From Microstegium vimineum (lineage: Eukaryota; Streptophyta; Magnoliopsida; Poales; Poaceae), in assembly GCA_022036555.1 (NCBI GenBank), contig CM039120.1:22088350-22152349 (forward strand): a stretch of DNA of 64,000 bases, read 5' to 3'. Position 1 is the first letter of the stretch, and each line of letters starts with the position of its first letter. Of this stretch, positions 34,291 to 45,290 are shown piece by piece. The position numbers were made by a program, and so were the translations under genes. The notes under the pieces are model-generated. The model ran no database searches. It was not told the origin of the DNA and saw nothing but the letters and a program-made list of their open reading frames with translations.

Positions 34291-35528
34291 TGTTGGGAAT
34301 ATGCCCTAGAGGTAATCATAGAGATAATTGTATTTCCTTGTATCCATGACATAATATGAGTTCAATGAATATCCATTAAAGACAACTTGTATCGATAAGA
34401 AATTATGTGAATTGTTTGTGAAACTCTTTTACTTGTATGGTTATTCTAAAGTTGTCCCTGATCGAAGTTCGTACTAGAATGTACATGAATATTGGATCAG
34501 CACATTATTAGTTGATGACTATGTTTCACAAGTCATGGACATGGAGATGTCGAACTAATAATGTGGGCACATGTAGGACATGGTGCTGGACAGACCCGAC
34601 ATGAGATTGTCTCTATACACATCATGTATGTTATGTCCTTAGACCTAAGATTGTCGTATGTACTCAAGATGTGAAACGACCTACCTTGGGACTACCAAAC
34701 GCTACTCCGTGACTGGGTAGTTATAAAGGTGACTTTCGGGTTTATCAGGAAACATGCTGTGAGACATAGTCAATCAAGATGGAATTTGCCACTCTCCATG
34801 AGAGAGAGATATCACTGCATCACTCAAATGATTAGATCATGAAATGCATGGTCGTGCTTGGGTTAAGTGTTAATCCACGAGTTGAACCAAATATCATGAG
34901 GCAAAGGAATAACATGTATATTGTAATGTGGTGGTTCGTCTGATATGATCGTAGCGTATGCATAGGAGTTGACACGCCTTGCTAGAGGACGCTATCAACT
35001 ATTGGTCGAGTAAGAGTACTTGGGCCATGTCTATATGTGCGTGAGCCCATAGGGTCGCACGCTTAAGGGGCTGGAAGGCTAATTCGGGTTGGACCCGAAT
35101 TAGACTATGTTTAGGGTTACTAATGGGCCTCCAACGTGGGAGCTCGTTAGGATGCCTATATAAGCAAGAGGTGGCGCGGGGTGAGTTGATTCACGTCTTT
35201 TGGTAGCCGTTGTCGCCCTCCCCACGCTCGCGCCTAGTACTCCTCGCGGACCTAGCAGTCCGGAGGCGTGACGCTTCTACCCTGCACGTGTGGGATTCCT
35301 CGAGGGTGCTGCATCTGGAGCACAAGGACGAACCGCGAGAAGGAGACGTTGAGACGGACGACCTTGCAACTGCACGACACTGCTGCGACGCGCACGACTA
35401 CATCAAGTCTCTTTCGCTGCACCTGCGCGTCTAGTGGTAACCCCGTGATCTATTACTAGCACTAGTTCCTGGTTTATGAGGCAGAAAATTTTGTTTTCCG
35501 GTTAGCGTAGCAACCTCATAACCCTACA
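34291..35528 (+). repeat. 3' LTR of the Tork-like Copia (1238 bp)
   Basis: It starts TGTTGGGAATATGCC after the purine-rich AAGTGGGATAC and ends CCCTACA, followed by TSD TTTAC. It keeps sequences lost from the 5' LTR near 34985 and 35090 and so is the better copy for a family consensus. TATA-like GCCTATATAAGC lies at about 35154. Confidence 0.95.
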
Positions 35529-35753
35529 TTTACATCACACATAAGTGGTAGGTTAGTAGTGAGTCAAGTTTAGGGGCCACATTTGTTTGTCTGCCGAACC
35601 TGAACCTTCATATTTTAGCTTCACTTGCTGGCTCTTGTCCCCCTTGTTGCCTTTGGATAACAAGATGATCAGCCACTTTGTATTTTTTTTACATTTTTCA
35701 AAAAAGGTAATCTGAGAACATCTCTTGCGATTTCATTGATATATACATATGCT
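35529..35753. other. Pre-insertion sequence between two retroelements
   Basis: Short stretch of older DNA continuous with 24406 before the Copia inserted. It ends in TATGC, the target duplication of the next solo LTR. Nothing coding seen. Confidence 0.6.
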
Positions 35754-37027
35754 GTTAGAATATTAGGCAATTTCCATGTCATTTTAATTCCATAAATTAG
35801 CATAATGATGATGACATATAAAAGATTATATATAATTGAGATCATGACATCAGACATATTCATAGCAACATGAAACATGTAGATGTCAAAAGCATGTGAA
35901 CATGATATATATAACATAACATAAAAGCATGGCATATATATCATAACAACAACTGCTACTGGACTGCATATGAAACGATGATATAGACTTACTGAAACGT
36001 ATACGCAGAAGCATATGAAACAGCATAACAGTAACACTGAAACATATATGCAGAACATAAAACTAGTAGGAACAGAGAGCATACAGATTACGAAACGACA
36101 CAGCAAAACATGTGAAACATATTCGCTACAACTGATGAAACAACATGGATGAACTATTGAAACATATAAAAATTGTATGACGAAAAATAGAGACATGATG
36201 AGATGAACATACCCTCCCATCTGATGAACCAGAACCTTGACCAACCTCGATGGTCATGACATAGAGGAAGAAGGTGTACAGTCCACCGGGAAGAAAGACG
36301 ACGACGACGATCACCGGGAAGAAGACAACGGCGGCGTCACCTTCAAGAAGAAGACCACGACGACGGCGGCAACAACCTCCTGGAAGAAGACGACAATGGC
36401 AGCAGGGACGTCTCCTCCGGGAAGAAGACAACGGACGGCGACGACGAAGACGAACGGCGGCGGCATTGGGCAGTCGCGTAGACGCTCCCCAAAAACCTAA
36501 TTGCCGATCCCCCGTGAAAGGTCTCGAACGGCAGGGGCTCCGGAGGCACCTGCCCTCTCGCTTCACCGTGCGCGCGGGTTCACGAGATGGGAATCCAACT
36601 AGCAGCGGAACTGTTTTTCTGGAAATAATTTCGGAACCTTTTCGAGTTGGAAGAGGGAGGGAATTTATCTCTCATGCAAAGGAGACCAAAAGGCCGCACA
36701 AGTTGCTGCATGCGGGAGACAGAGAGATGGCCGTGCATGGCGGCATGCGGATGTGGGAGAGGGAGAGTGCGCAGGAATTCAGCCATCAAGCCAAAAGGAA
36801 ACTCCTGTAACTCCCTCCCATTAATGACTATTAAAAGGTTAATTTCCATGACACGCATGCACACTTGCTTGCCTTCTCAACTTCTCAATTAATATGGATT
36901 AAATCCCACCAACTAAGTTGAGTCATTTCCAATCCGGTACAAATATTAATATATACAGTTACATACCCATAGAGCTTATTGATTTATTGAATAAATAAAT
37001 TGGGTTGGCCCATACATAAATCCAACA
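35754..37027 (-). mobile_element. Copia solo LTR, minus strand (1274 bp), TSD TATGC
   Basis: On the minus strand it starts TGTTGGATTTATGTATGG and ends CCTAATATTCTAACA. Exact target duplications TATGC stand at 35749-35753 and 37028-37032. The same LTR family flanks the Copia at the right end of the window (52497-62506), which fixes its identity. It contains a GC-rich GACGACGACGG-type block (about 36285-36560) made of imperfect triplet and AAGAAGACGACG repeats; the open frames there are repeat artefacts. Confidence 0.95.
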
Positions 37028-37147
37028 TATGCAGATTGTGTTTAAGATTCACCAAATTTATGAGATTAGTGACAGCCCACATCCAATGGATCAATTAATT
37101 GACAGATGTCAGCACTCAGTATGTTCATTGTACTGAGTTTTTCTTTC

Positions 37148-37590
37148 ACTACTAAAAAATAATTTGTAGCACCACTTCTACTATTTTTATAGAGCCGTCC
37201 CTATAAATGGTTCACAAACGAGCCATCCATACAAATGTATTATAGGGGCTGCTAGTGTTACGAGCCACCCCTACAAATGGCTCTATTTGTAGGGGCGGCT
37301 CAATATCCAGCCACCCCTAGAAATTCGATTTGTAGGGGCGGTTCTATATTGAGCCGCCCCTACAAATAGACTCCAAATATTAAATTTTAAGTACTAAATT
37401 TTTGAATTTTTCAAATGACCTCGGATAAAGAAAATGTCAAAATAAAAACTATAGATCTTTAAAAGTTATAGAACTTTGTTGTTTATAATTTTTTTGATTT
37501 TAAATTATTTGTTGCTTCAAAATTCTGTTAGAAAATTAATTTTCAAATTGTCGAAGAACACTGATTTCTCTTTTCAATTTTTTAAAATTT
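37148..37590 (+). mobile_element. CACTA (En/Spm) transposon end
   Basis: Begins CACTACTAAAAAATAATTTG, the CACTA terminal repeat. It is followed by several copies of the subterminal motif TTTGTAGGGGCGGCTC and its complement (37195-37370), then an AT-rich stretch typical of grass CACTA ends. The matching far end (..TAGTG) was not found and no transposase gene is present, so this is a terminal fragment, probably truncated at about 37590 against the Gypsy fragment. Confidence 0.72.
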
Positions 37591-37599
37591 TGTTGCTTC

Positions 37600-40382
37600 A
37601 ATCTATGGTATGTAACCAGAGTGTCAGAATGATCTCCGAAAGGACTAGCATGCAGGGCAGACAATGCCTTGTACTACTACAAGGTTTTGTCGTGGTTGAG
37701 CAAAATACATTGCTTGTATCACTAACACCATTAAGCCAGGCAATATGTGGAGAAGAATCCAGGCTAACGACCAATTGGATCAGCAATTCATGAGCCATCA
37801 AACTATCAGAGTATGACATGACCACCTCAGACAACCGCTAGTGTGTAGACATGGAAATGGCTAGGAAAAGAGTTTGGTGATCTCAACAGGACCCAATGTC
37901 TGCCACAGTATTATGAGCACCCTGTTTGTATATAACCTTGTAATGTAAGCCTAAGAGTTTTGTGAATATACCTTGTGTTTCCACATAGTATGAATGCATT
38001 GTTTGTTGAGATAAATCAAACTCTTATGGTCATTATGGATGAAGAACTTGCTCTATACCATGTAGTGGTGCCAATGAACCACCACCAAAAGAATTGACAG
38101 GTATTCTCTACTAGATGTTGAGAGACCATTATAACTAGGGTAGAAGGACTTGCTAATGAAGGCAAGAGGATGGCCATCATGATGGAGAACAACACAAACA
38201 CCCACTCCTCTACCATCAAGGTCAATGTGGTAGGGAGAAATCAAGCAGTGATAGTATGAGAACCAAACTCAGGGCCAACTACAATAGCTATAATGCCCCT
38301 TGGTGGACATGAGTATGATAAACAAAACATTCTTAATAATTTCCTACACCTTGGACGGATCCATTGAGAGGCCATCAACATTGAATGCATGATTGAGGTA
38401 GGCATTGGGATGTTGATCAAATATGCAATTGGTTAACTTAAGTTTCCATTGATCATGTTGAAGCCCCAATAGTACTTGCTGGAGATGGACAAGGTGCTCT
38501 ACCAAGGATCTACTAAAGACCAAAATGTCATCAAAGAAGACTGTAATGAAATTATGGAGACTACGAGCTAGAGTTGAATTCATGGTGCCTTGAAATGTTG
38601 TTGGTGTATCCATTAGGCTGGAGGTCAGAACACAAAACTCATATTTCCCAAGTGACTCTAAAATTTTGTCTTGTATTCTTCATCGGGCTTTGAGTAGTAT
38701 TTAATGGAAGCCAGCCTAAAGGCCCACCTTGGAGAACAAGCTAGCATGAGACAACTTGTCCATGAGTTTATCAAAAACAAGAACTAGAAACTATCAATTG
38801 TCCACATAGAAGTGGTAGGATTGATCCTTATTTTTTACCATCAACACTAGGGAAGAGGAAATGTTGGTACTAGGTTGAATCAGACCCTATGAGAACATTT
38901 CATTCAGTGATGCTCGATGAAATCATCTTTTAGTGTGGGAAGGTAACGGTTTGAGAGAATGTAGAACAATTGCGCTCTTGGAATGAGTGGAATAGCATGA
39001 TTGTAGGAACTTGAGGGAGGCAGTGATGTTAGAGACGAGAATAACTCATTGAATTGGTCCAAAAGTACATGCACTTCTATTGGAATTAGTGCGAGTAGAG
39101 ATTGAGAATACCATGGCCATAATGAACAAACTCGAAGCAACAATTCAACTAGCTAGATGGTCAAATAGGTCATCCTAACTCTAACACCATTGTGACTTTG
39201 ATCCTTTGATTAACACTTGAAAAACATATAGTTCTAGGGAAGGAGAATAATAGTTTTTAGATTGGGGAAAACACCATTGATAAAATTCATAGTAAACTAG
39301 AGTGGATCAATGGATGAGGAGGAGTACCCTATTAACTAGTCAACCAAGGTAGATAAACGACCAACATTTTCAATCATCAAGGAAGTTTTTTTCATGTGGA
39401 ACACATAACAGATGAGAGCCTCACATTGATCATGATCAAAACGATTTAGGTCTTGTCAGAAGGTGGGCTAGGAGGCACCAGACATGGAACTCTCAATTGA
39501 TTGGAACCATTGAGCGGTCAAGCCATTGAGGTGCATAGAAGCAACACTAACCCAAAGTGATTGATTTACGCTATGCATGGCAAAGTATTTCTAACAACAG
39601 GAGCGCTAGAGGCATGGCTTTTCATCATTGAATTGAGGGAAGTAGAGGTTGGGAAGGTGATCAGTGGACGGGTGGGTGGTGGAGTCTTCATGCAAGGCAT
39701 TGAGTTGGGCAAGAGCAGGATTTATATTGGGGTGCGGGAGGGATGTGTAAGGGTGGTTTGGGGCGCTTATCCAAAACGGGGACATAGGTTAAGGTCAACA
39801 CAAACCTAGAACCACAATCCTAGTGAGATTACGCTTCACGGTGCCCACCAGGCCCATTGGTGTTGGTTTCGGTAGATGGGCGCGCGAATGCTGACAAAAT
39901 GTGAGGTAATGATGCCAGGGTGGTGTGATGTTGCATCTGATGTTGGGTGATCGAAGCACCTGGAGATATTTAAAACTTCGATTATGAGGTTGTCCACATG
40001 TGACTCAACCTTGGGGCACACTAGATGACTGAGGTTAGCAGTGGCGGACTCGAAGGCGATGACATTGCCATCTTGCTCAGCATTGTTGTGCTTGACACAA
40101 CGGCCTCTAGATCGACAAGGTGTTGTCGATGCTTAAGGGTTGTGTCGGTGCAAACAAACTCTAAGGCATTGAGGTGCTTGTCGCCATGGTGTCACGATCA
40201 TGATCAAAATCGGCGAAGCATCGTTCGCTCTTAGCATCATGGTGTCGAATCGATGACATCAACTCGTCAAGTACCATATCGAGGTTTGGATCCATGATGT
40301 CACAACCGCGCTAGAGGTGACTAAAGTGATCATGAGGTGGATCAGATTGGAGTCCACGGTCGAGACCGAATCTAATGCCAAT
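37600..40382 (-). pseudogene. Highly decayed Ty3/Gypsy polyprotein fragment
   Basis: Read leftward on the minus strand the order is gag, protease region, RT, RNase H, start of integrase. Gag remnant near 39400 reads RFDHDQCEALICYVFHMKKT. The RT start near 38910-39080 reads DHAIPLIPRAQLF-type sequence. The RT core has VFFDDILVFSRSLVEHL (about 38510-38560; catalytic FFDD kept). RNase H shows HDGHPLAFISKSFYPSYNGL, then HNDHKSLIYL near 38025. Many stops and shifts. It ends near 37600 in the integrase zinc-finger region, probably truncated. A TTGGCATTAGATTCGGTCTC primer-site-like run precedes gag at about 40363-40386. This is among the oldest retroelements in the window. Confidence 0.75.
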
Positions 40383-41600
40383 TGTTTAGCACCCGGTAGA
40401 CTTGGGGAAGGAGGGAATGAGAACAGTAGATGGAAACGATGTCTGAATTAACAACTTCGTCTAGAGTTGTTACAAAAATGTCTGCCAACCTGCTGTCAGG
40501 GTCTATATAGTCCAAAGGAGGCAGCAAACCCTAGAGTTTACGTTTGGGAGAAGGGTTTTGGTTCAACTGGAAACGGCTAATTAAATATTTGTGCTGACTT
40601 TGCATTAGTAATATAGTAGGAATGTTTGTAGCTTCAGCTTTTAGCTCTTATATGTTCCTTACAATTTCTTTTCAAAAACCTTTGCCTGCAGAATGCATAT
40701 AGAATACTATAGAGAAACTCATATTTCTCTTAATATAAATATATTTTTTTGGTGAATTGAGAGAATTGCAGTGACGTTCAACATTATTGTGCCATAACAT
40801 TTGTTTGTACTTTGTTGTTACTTCAGTCAGGACTGTCGTTCTGCAAAATAGAACATATTAATTATCAGGAGCAGTATCGAATCATTTCATTAACCTGGAG
40901 AATTAAGCAATTAGTGGCAGGTGCGTTGTACTTAAGTACTAGCATAAGGGATGCAATTTAATTTGGTCAAATGCGTGTTGTATGGAGTTTTGCGTATCTG
41001 AATATGTGTTGGTCTGGCAACCATGCCTGTGACGATCGTGGGCTCAGTTGACTTGCAGTAATTGCCAACCCAGGATTTGTTCATAACCAATTGTGCTGAC
41101 TGTGCAGAAGTAGTTGACTATGGAAACTTTACTTTCACTTGTTACCATTTACCACCCTTGCTGTTGACATTTACGTTATCAGATAATTCGATCAGTTTCC
41201 TTGCTCTATCTGTTCTTACTAGTTGTTCCCCCACAACGGCCTGTCGTCAGAATTGTATATAGATGAAAAGTGAGTGTAAATACAATCTTCTCTGAGCTCA
41301 AATTGTGAGGAAACTACCAGGAATACAAACATCGATTCGTTTGTCGTCATATGTTTTTGTTTGGTCAAAAGCTTGCTCATATATTGAATAAGTTCGTTGA
41401 CATTGCTTTGCCTCTTTATCAATGTATAAATTACAGGCTGACCTGTAATTTTTAATTTGTATCCCCATATAATTGTAGCCTTTGACTTTGCTTTAATTGG
41501 CGTTGGCGGATTACTTGAGTTCCTCCTTGCATGCTTTGTTTACGTTAACCCTAAAGCGGAAGCCGGAAGCCACACTGCTCCAGGAAATATAAGCTTCAGC
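40383..41600. other. Possible Gypsy LTR remnant, then intergenic DNA
   Basis: TGTTTAGCACCC at 40383 may be the end of the old Gypsy 5' LTR on the minus strand, extending to perhaps 40570. Beyond that, 40570-41600 is AT-rich with no gene, repeat or RNA recognised. Confidence 0.35.
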
Positions 41601-41810
41601 TACATGCTTTGTCATCAGTCATGCAGTGCACACAGTTCCATTAATAAATTGTTAATGAACCATCAAGTCAAATAGGCATCAGCGAAATGGAGTAAATAAC
41701 TCCAACATCACATAAGACTTTTATTTTTTTACGGCAAGCATGAGCCTGATGACAAGTTAATTATGATAGATGCCCCGCTATCAGCTGACGTAGCCCACAT
41801 GACAACTGCC

Positions 41811-41817
41811 TATATAA
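41811..41817 (+). promoter_or_regulatory. TATA box of the DVL gene
   Basis: TATATAA inside GCCTATATAAACTG, about 130 bases before the DVL start codon. Transcription would begin near 41840, giving a leader of about 100 nt. Confidence 0.65.
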
Positions 41818-41943
41818 ACTGCATCTCCAAGCCTGGACCAAGCCAACACCAAAGTTCCATCCAGAAATCCAAACCCAACTGAAAATCCCGTCCCTCAGCA
41901 TCATCTTTGGAGTCAACACAAGAGCCTTTTCACATATCTGAAG

Positions 41944-42069
41944 ATGAAGATGAGGATGGGTGCTCATGATCTCAAGTTCAAGGAGCTCAGGAGGGCGCTG
42001 AAGCAGCACAAGGCCAGGCTCTACATCATCCGCCGATGCGTAGCGATGCTCATAACATGGCATGATTGA
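41944..42069 (+). CDS. DVL/ROTUNDIFOLIA4-like small polypeptide
   Basis: A 41-codon ORF, too short for standard ORF cut-offs. It starts MKMRMGAHDLKFKELRRALK and ends ARLYIIRRCVAMLITWHD. The C-terminal part matches the DVL/RTFL domain: a basic run, then ARLYIIRRC and a WHD end. DVL/RTFL peptides are plant-specific, plasma-membrane-associated regulators of polar cell proliferation and organ shape, mostly known from overexpression. Family members usually have a second Cys in LLCWHD; here it is Thr (LITWHD). Three in-frame ATGs lie at the start; the first (41944) is chosen. A TATA box sits upstream and the gene is intronless, as usual for the family. A decayed duplicate lies at 45075. Purifying selection is likely but not tested. 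Confidence 0.85.
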   Translation: MKMRMGAHDLKFKELRRALKQHKARLYIIRRCVAMLITWHD

Positions 42070-42360
42070 TGAAGCAATTAGGAGGCAGTAAATGTTTCCA
42101 CATGCCTTTTCTATTTCTTTGTTTGTTGATAGCTAGGCTTCGGCTAGCTGCAGTTTTGGCCTGACTTCTGTTAGACATATATGTAGTACATGTACATAGT
42201 GTGGATGAGTATCCAGAATCAGAAATGAATGGCAGCTTCTGTACAAAACTGGAGCATGATGATACCAACGGCTACCAAGTTGTGGACAGTGCACAGGTAG
42301 CCAAAGACAGATCAAGGCTTCAAACTTGATGTCACTCCGTGATATATTGAACAATTGATC

Positions 42361-43828
42361 ATTTTCAGCGGTTATTTAGCTTACTTTGGTTGAGAACTTT
42401 GTCCCAAGCTTACCGGCCGGCTTGTGTTTCCGGTTGATTCAGCCACAACAGGGCAGGGGTTTCAATTGAACGAAAAATGATCCATCAATTATTTTTCTCC
42501 CAAGGAATAGCAATTTGGTAACCAATAAACATTCTGTCTATTAAATTCAAGACACATAAAACTCAAGAAATAGTGTTTCATTACTTCATTTATCTCTTTA
42601 ATCACTATATAACAGAACACACCATTTGCACTGGCCTATAGAAATGTGACGAGCTTTTCTGCCCAATTCCGAACTAATTGTAAATCATTCATTTAATTAG
42701 TTTGAATATAGTTATACTTATCTGTTAGTACCTTTCAGGAGGTAATTCCGGAAGTATATATTTAAAAAAAATTGTAGAATAGAATAAATAAGGAAAGAAA
42801 ATTCTTTTTAAATCTAATTATGTATATGTGATCTATTAGATGTGGTAAATTTTTTATTTTGCAACTTAGATGCGACATTGATTGATTAGCGTGTTTTGCA
42901 TTTTGATGGATGTAGCAAGCTACGTGTTTGCTTTTTTTATATCAATTCCTTTTGTTCTGAAACACCGATAGTGATTGAAAATAGAAATGAGTATTCGGAT
43001 TATTTAACATTCGTATCCATTAAAACTGATAGTGTGGATATCTATATTCTTAGTCGTTGTAATGTGATACTAAATGGACGTATCTAAATTCTTTTTTTAG
43101 TATTTTCTTATATCCTATTTGATATCAGTATTCATAAAAAATACGGAATATCGGTCCACTTATGCGTATCCACGAAGAACTAAGTATAATAAATCCATTT
43201 AAAAGTTTTCTCTATGTGACAAGTGGCTAATTATTAATTTGAATATTATTAATATTATATTGAAACTATTTAATAGTAAGTTATAATAGATTTAAATTAT
43301 TAATGATACATAAAGATTAACTAATTAATTTTTTATTTTTTGTTTAAAACTAATATATATTTTGTTGTAAAATATTTATATAATTTATAACTTCATGATA
43401 ATATTATCTAAATAATGATTGATTAATTATATCCTATTATTATCATATTATTCCTTATGTGAGCTTTCGTTGCTTATTTTATATACCCACGTACTTTAAT
43501 AACTACTTGTGTAATAGTTTTGTAATTACAAAAACATATTGATATAGTAAAATGGCTACTTGTTGCCTAAAATTTATTTAAATTTCTTTGATTGACCTAT
43601 TATTTTATGAAATATTATCTATTATATTTTAGTTCACCTCGATATTGATGATTATTTGAATTGTACTTTGATTTTGTTTTGCTTTTGTTGTCAATGAATT
43701 TAGTAGTAACAGTTTTTTCATGTATTTGAATTTAACAATATACACCTTAGTTGAGTAAATATCCAAATAGAAATATGAATTTGTCACATGTGTATCTAAG
43801 ATACTTTTCTCGTCATTAAAAGTATCAT
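42361..43828. other. AT-rich intergenic region
   Basis: Very AT-rich with many short direct repeats of TATTAT/TAATAT type. No gene, RNA or transposon recognised. Possibly matrix-attachment-like, but that is only a compositional impression. Confidence 0.5.
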
Positions 43829-44196
43829 CTACAAGAACAATATCCACGACGGAGGTGATGACCTCAAGCAGTCCATAAGGACATCTGGATGACCTGCTCT
43901 AAGGGCATCTTTTGGTGGATCTCTATGTTGCACAGCTTTATAGCCACATAATTGGAGATAGAGTCTGTCTCTATGAGCTGCAACAAAAACTCTAGTGTTC
44001 ATCTCATCAACAATAGAGTCTACATTGTTCACACGTGTATCCTCACACATGCACCAAAGTGGTGAACAGGGGCCAAAAAGCTCGTATGCTCTACATGAGG
44101 CTCCGCGCACTTCAAATGGTTGGCCACACATGCGACGTGCCAGCTACAACTTTCCTTAGGCCCTCTTTGGAGATAGTGCATTTGCTTGGTATCATT
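43829..44196 (-). other. Unrecognised open stretch before the Stowaway MITE
   Basis: A 100-codon open frame on the minus strand (43829-44131) has cysteines in CGQPF, GASCRAYELFGPCSPLWCMC and no recognised domain. It could be a fragment of a transposase or a gene remnant. No promoter or splice context supports a real gene. Confidence 0.25.
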
Positions 44197-44347
44197 TACT
44201 TCCTCCGTTCCAAATTATAAGTCACTTTGATTTTTTTTAGTTCATCCATGTTGCTATGTATCTAGCCATATTATTAGATCTAGGTATATAGAAAAATGAA
44301 TGTACTAAAAAAATTAAAGAGACTTATAATTTGAAACGAAGGAAGTA
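44197..44347. mobile_element. Stowaway (Tc1/Mariner) MITE, 151 bp
   Basis: Terminal inverted repeats CTTCCTCCGTTCCAAATTAT and ATAATTTGAAACGAAGGAAG are flanked by TA on both sides (44197-44198 and 44346-44347). The CTCCCTCCGTTCC-type end and TA target are diagnostic of grass Stowaway elements. Non-coding. Confidence 0.9.
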
Positions 44348-44606
44348 TATACCAAATGCATTTTCAAGAGTTGAGATTTAATTTCTGGGCGCCAGTCTTT
44401 TTGGTTTCCTCCTCATATATTAGTCAGTGTTACACGTTCATCAATTTTGTCAGTAATGGACTGCAGACATGCTAATATGTTATTGGCATACCATCAAGTC
44501 AAATAGGCACGAACCTTTGGAATAAATTACTCTAAGATTCTCATAGACTTGACGTTATTTATGCAAAGCATGATGGCAGTGATACATTAATTAAGTAGAT
44601 GTGCAA

Positions 44607-44914
44607 GGGTGTTTGGTTCACCCCTGCTAAACTTTAGTCCCTATCACATCAAATGTTTAGTTAGTAATTTATAATATCAAATCTAGATTATTTACAAAAT
44701 TGATTACATAGATTGAAGCTAATTTGTTAGACGAATCATGATTTTACGTGGTGCTACAACAAATATTTACTAATGATAGATTAATTAGGTTTAATAGATT
44801 CATCTCGCAAAACAGTCACAACTTTTGTAATTAGTTTTATAATTACCCATATTTAATCTTTCTAGTTAGCATCAAATGTTCGATGTGACAGGGACTAAAG
44901 GGATCCAAACACCC
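44607..44914. mobile_element. MITE with GGGTGTTTGG ends (308 bp)
   Basis: Begins GGGTGTTTGGTTCACC and ends GGATCCAAACACCC, inverted at about 10 of the terminal bases, with internal CTTTAGTCCCT / AGGGACTAAAG inverted blocks. This matches a common grass MITE type whose superfamily I am not certain of. It lies in the duplicated DVL promoter: copy 1 has GATAGATGCCCCGC...GCCCACATGACAAC without it. Confidence 0.75.
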
Positions 44915-45074
44915 CACAGCCCACGTGATGACAACTGCCCCATGCATATAAACCACACAAATCCAAACCCAAACCCAAACCCAAACCAAACCTGAGCTGT
45001 ATTAGAATCCAAAAGTAATGCTGCCTCACTATCAATACTCGGAATCAACCATGCTTATATATTCACATGTCAAG

Positions 45075-45164
45075 ATGAAGATGGGTGATCATGATCTGAA
45101 GCTTCTGTCCTCTCCACATCATCCGTCCATATATGTCACGATGGTCATGACATGGCATGATTAA
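45075..45164 (+). pseudogene. Decayed duplicate of the DVL peptide gene
   Basis: ATG at 45075 opens MKMGDHDLKLLSSPHHPSIY and ends VTMVMTWHD before TAA at 45162-45164. The start (MKM, HDLK) and end (WHD) match the DVL gene at 41944, but the central basic helix region and the ARLYIIRRC core are lost: about 12 codons are deleted and the rest is shifted or substituted. It is therefore unlikely to be a functional DVL peptide. A short open frame persists, so a diverged peptide cannot be excluded. A TATA-like CATGCATATAAACC lies upstream near 44945, after the MITE. Confidence 0.7.
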
Positions 45165-45290
45165 CTGGTTTTTTCTACCAAACAATCAGTAGGAAAATTG
45201 TCAGGATCTTTCTTATTTGTGCTATTCAGGACCAGTGCAATGGCTAAAGATTAAATTCGGTTTGATCCGTGATGTATGTAACAACTGTAT

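Larger units (their letters stand above)
24407..35528 (+). mobile_element. Complete but decayed Ty1/Copia retrotransposon (Tork-like), TSD TTTAC
   Basis: Both LTRs and an exact TSD (TTTAC at 24402-24406 and 35529-35533) define the element. It contains gag, protease, integrase, RT and RNase H in Copia order, on the plus strand, with many stops and at least two frameshifts. The leader carries a 3364-bp Gypsy solo LTR on the minus strand, so the Copia itself is about 7.8 kb. The LTRs differ by substitutions and by indels (about 25 and 17 bases missing in the 5' LTR), so insertion is old. Confidence 0.94.
41600..42360 (+). repeat. Tandem segmental duplication, copy 1 (DVL gene copy)
   Basis: Shared blocks with 44420-45290 include ACCATCAAGTCAAATAGGCA upstream, TGACAACTGCC before the TATA box, the coding start, the TGGCATGATT end and a GATCCGTGAT-like block downstream. 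The duplication therefore includes promoter, coding region and 3' flank of a DVL peptide gene. Confidence 0.7.
44420..45290 (+). repeat. Tandem segmental duplication, copy 2 (decayed DVL copy)
   Basis: Diverged duplicate of 41600-42360, enlarged by a 308-bp MITE at 44607-44914. Upstream, coding and downstream blocks keep the same order as copy 1, separated by about 2.1 kb of AT-rich DNA. Confidence 0.65.

Noticed and set aside
36237..36566. ORFs rich in KK/TT/DD or RRR in the solo LTR
   Set aside because: They follow from GACGACGACGG and AAGAAGACGACG triplet repeats in the Copia LTR.
43829..44131. 100-codon ORF as a host gene
   Set aside because: Unknown sequence without promoter, splice or domain support; kept only as an unrecognised stretch.
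44959..44996. CCCAAA-type repeat as an interstitial telomere
   Set aside because: Plant telomeres are CCCTAAA; this is a short CCAAAC-like microsatellite.
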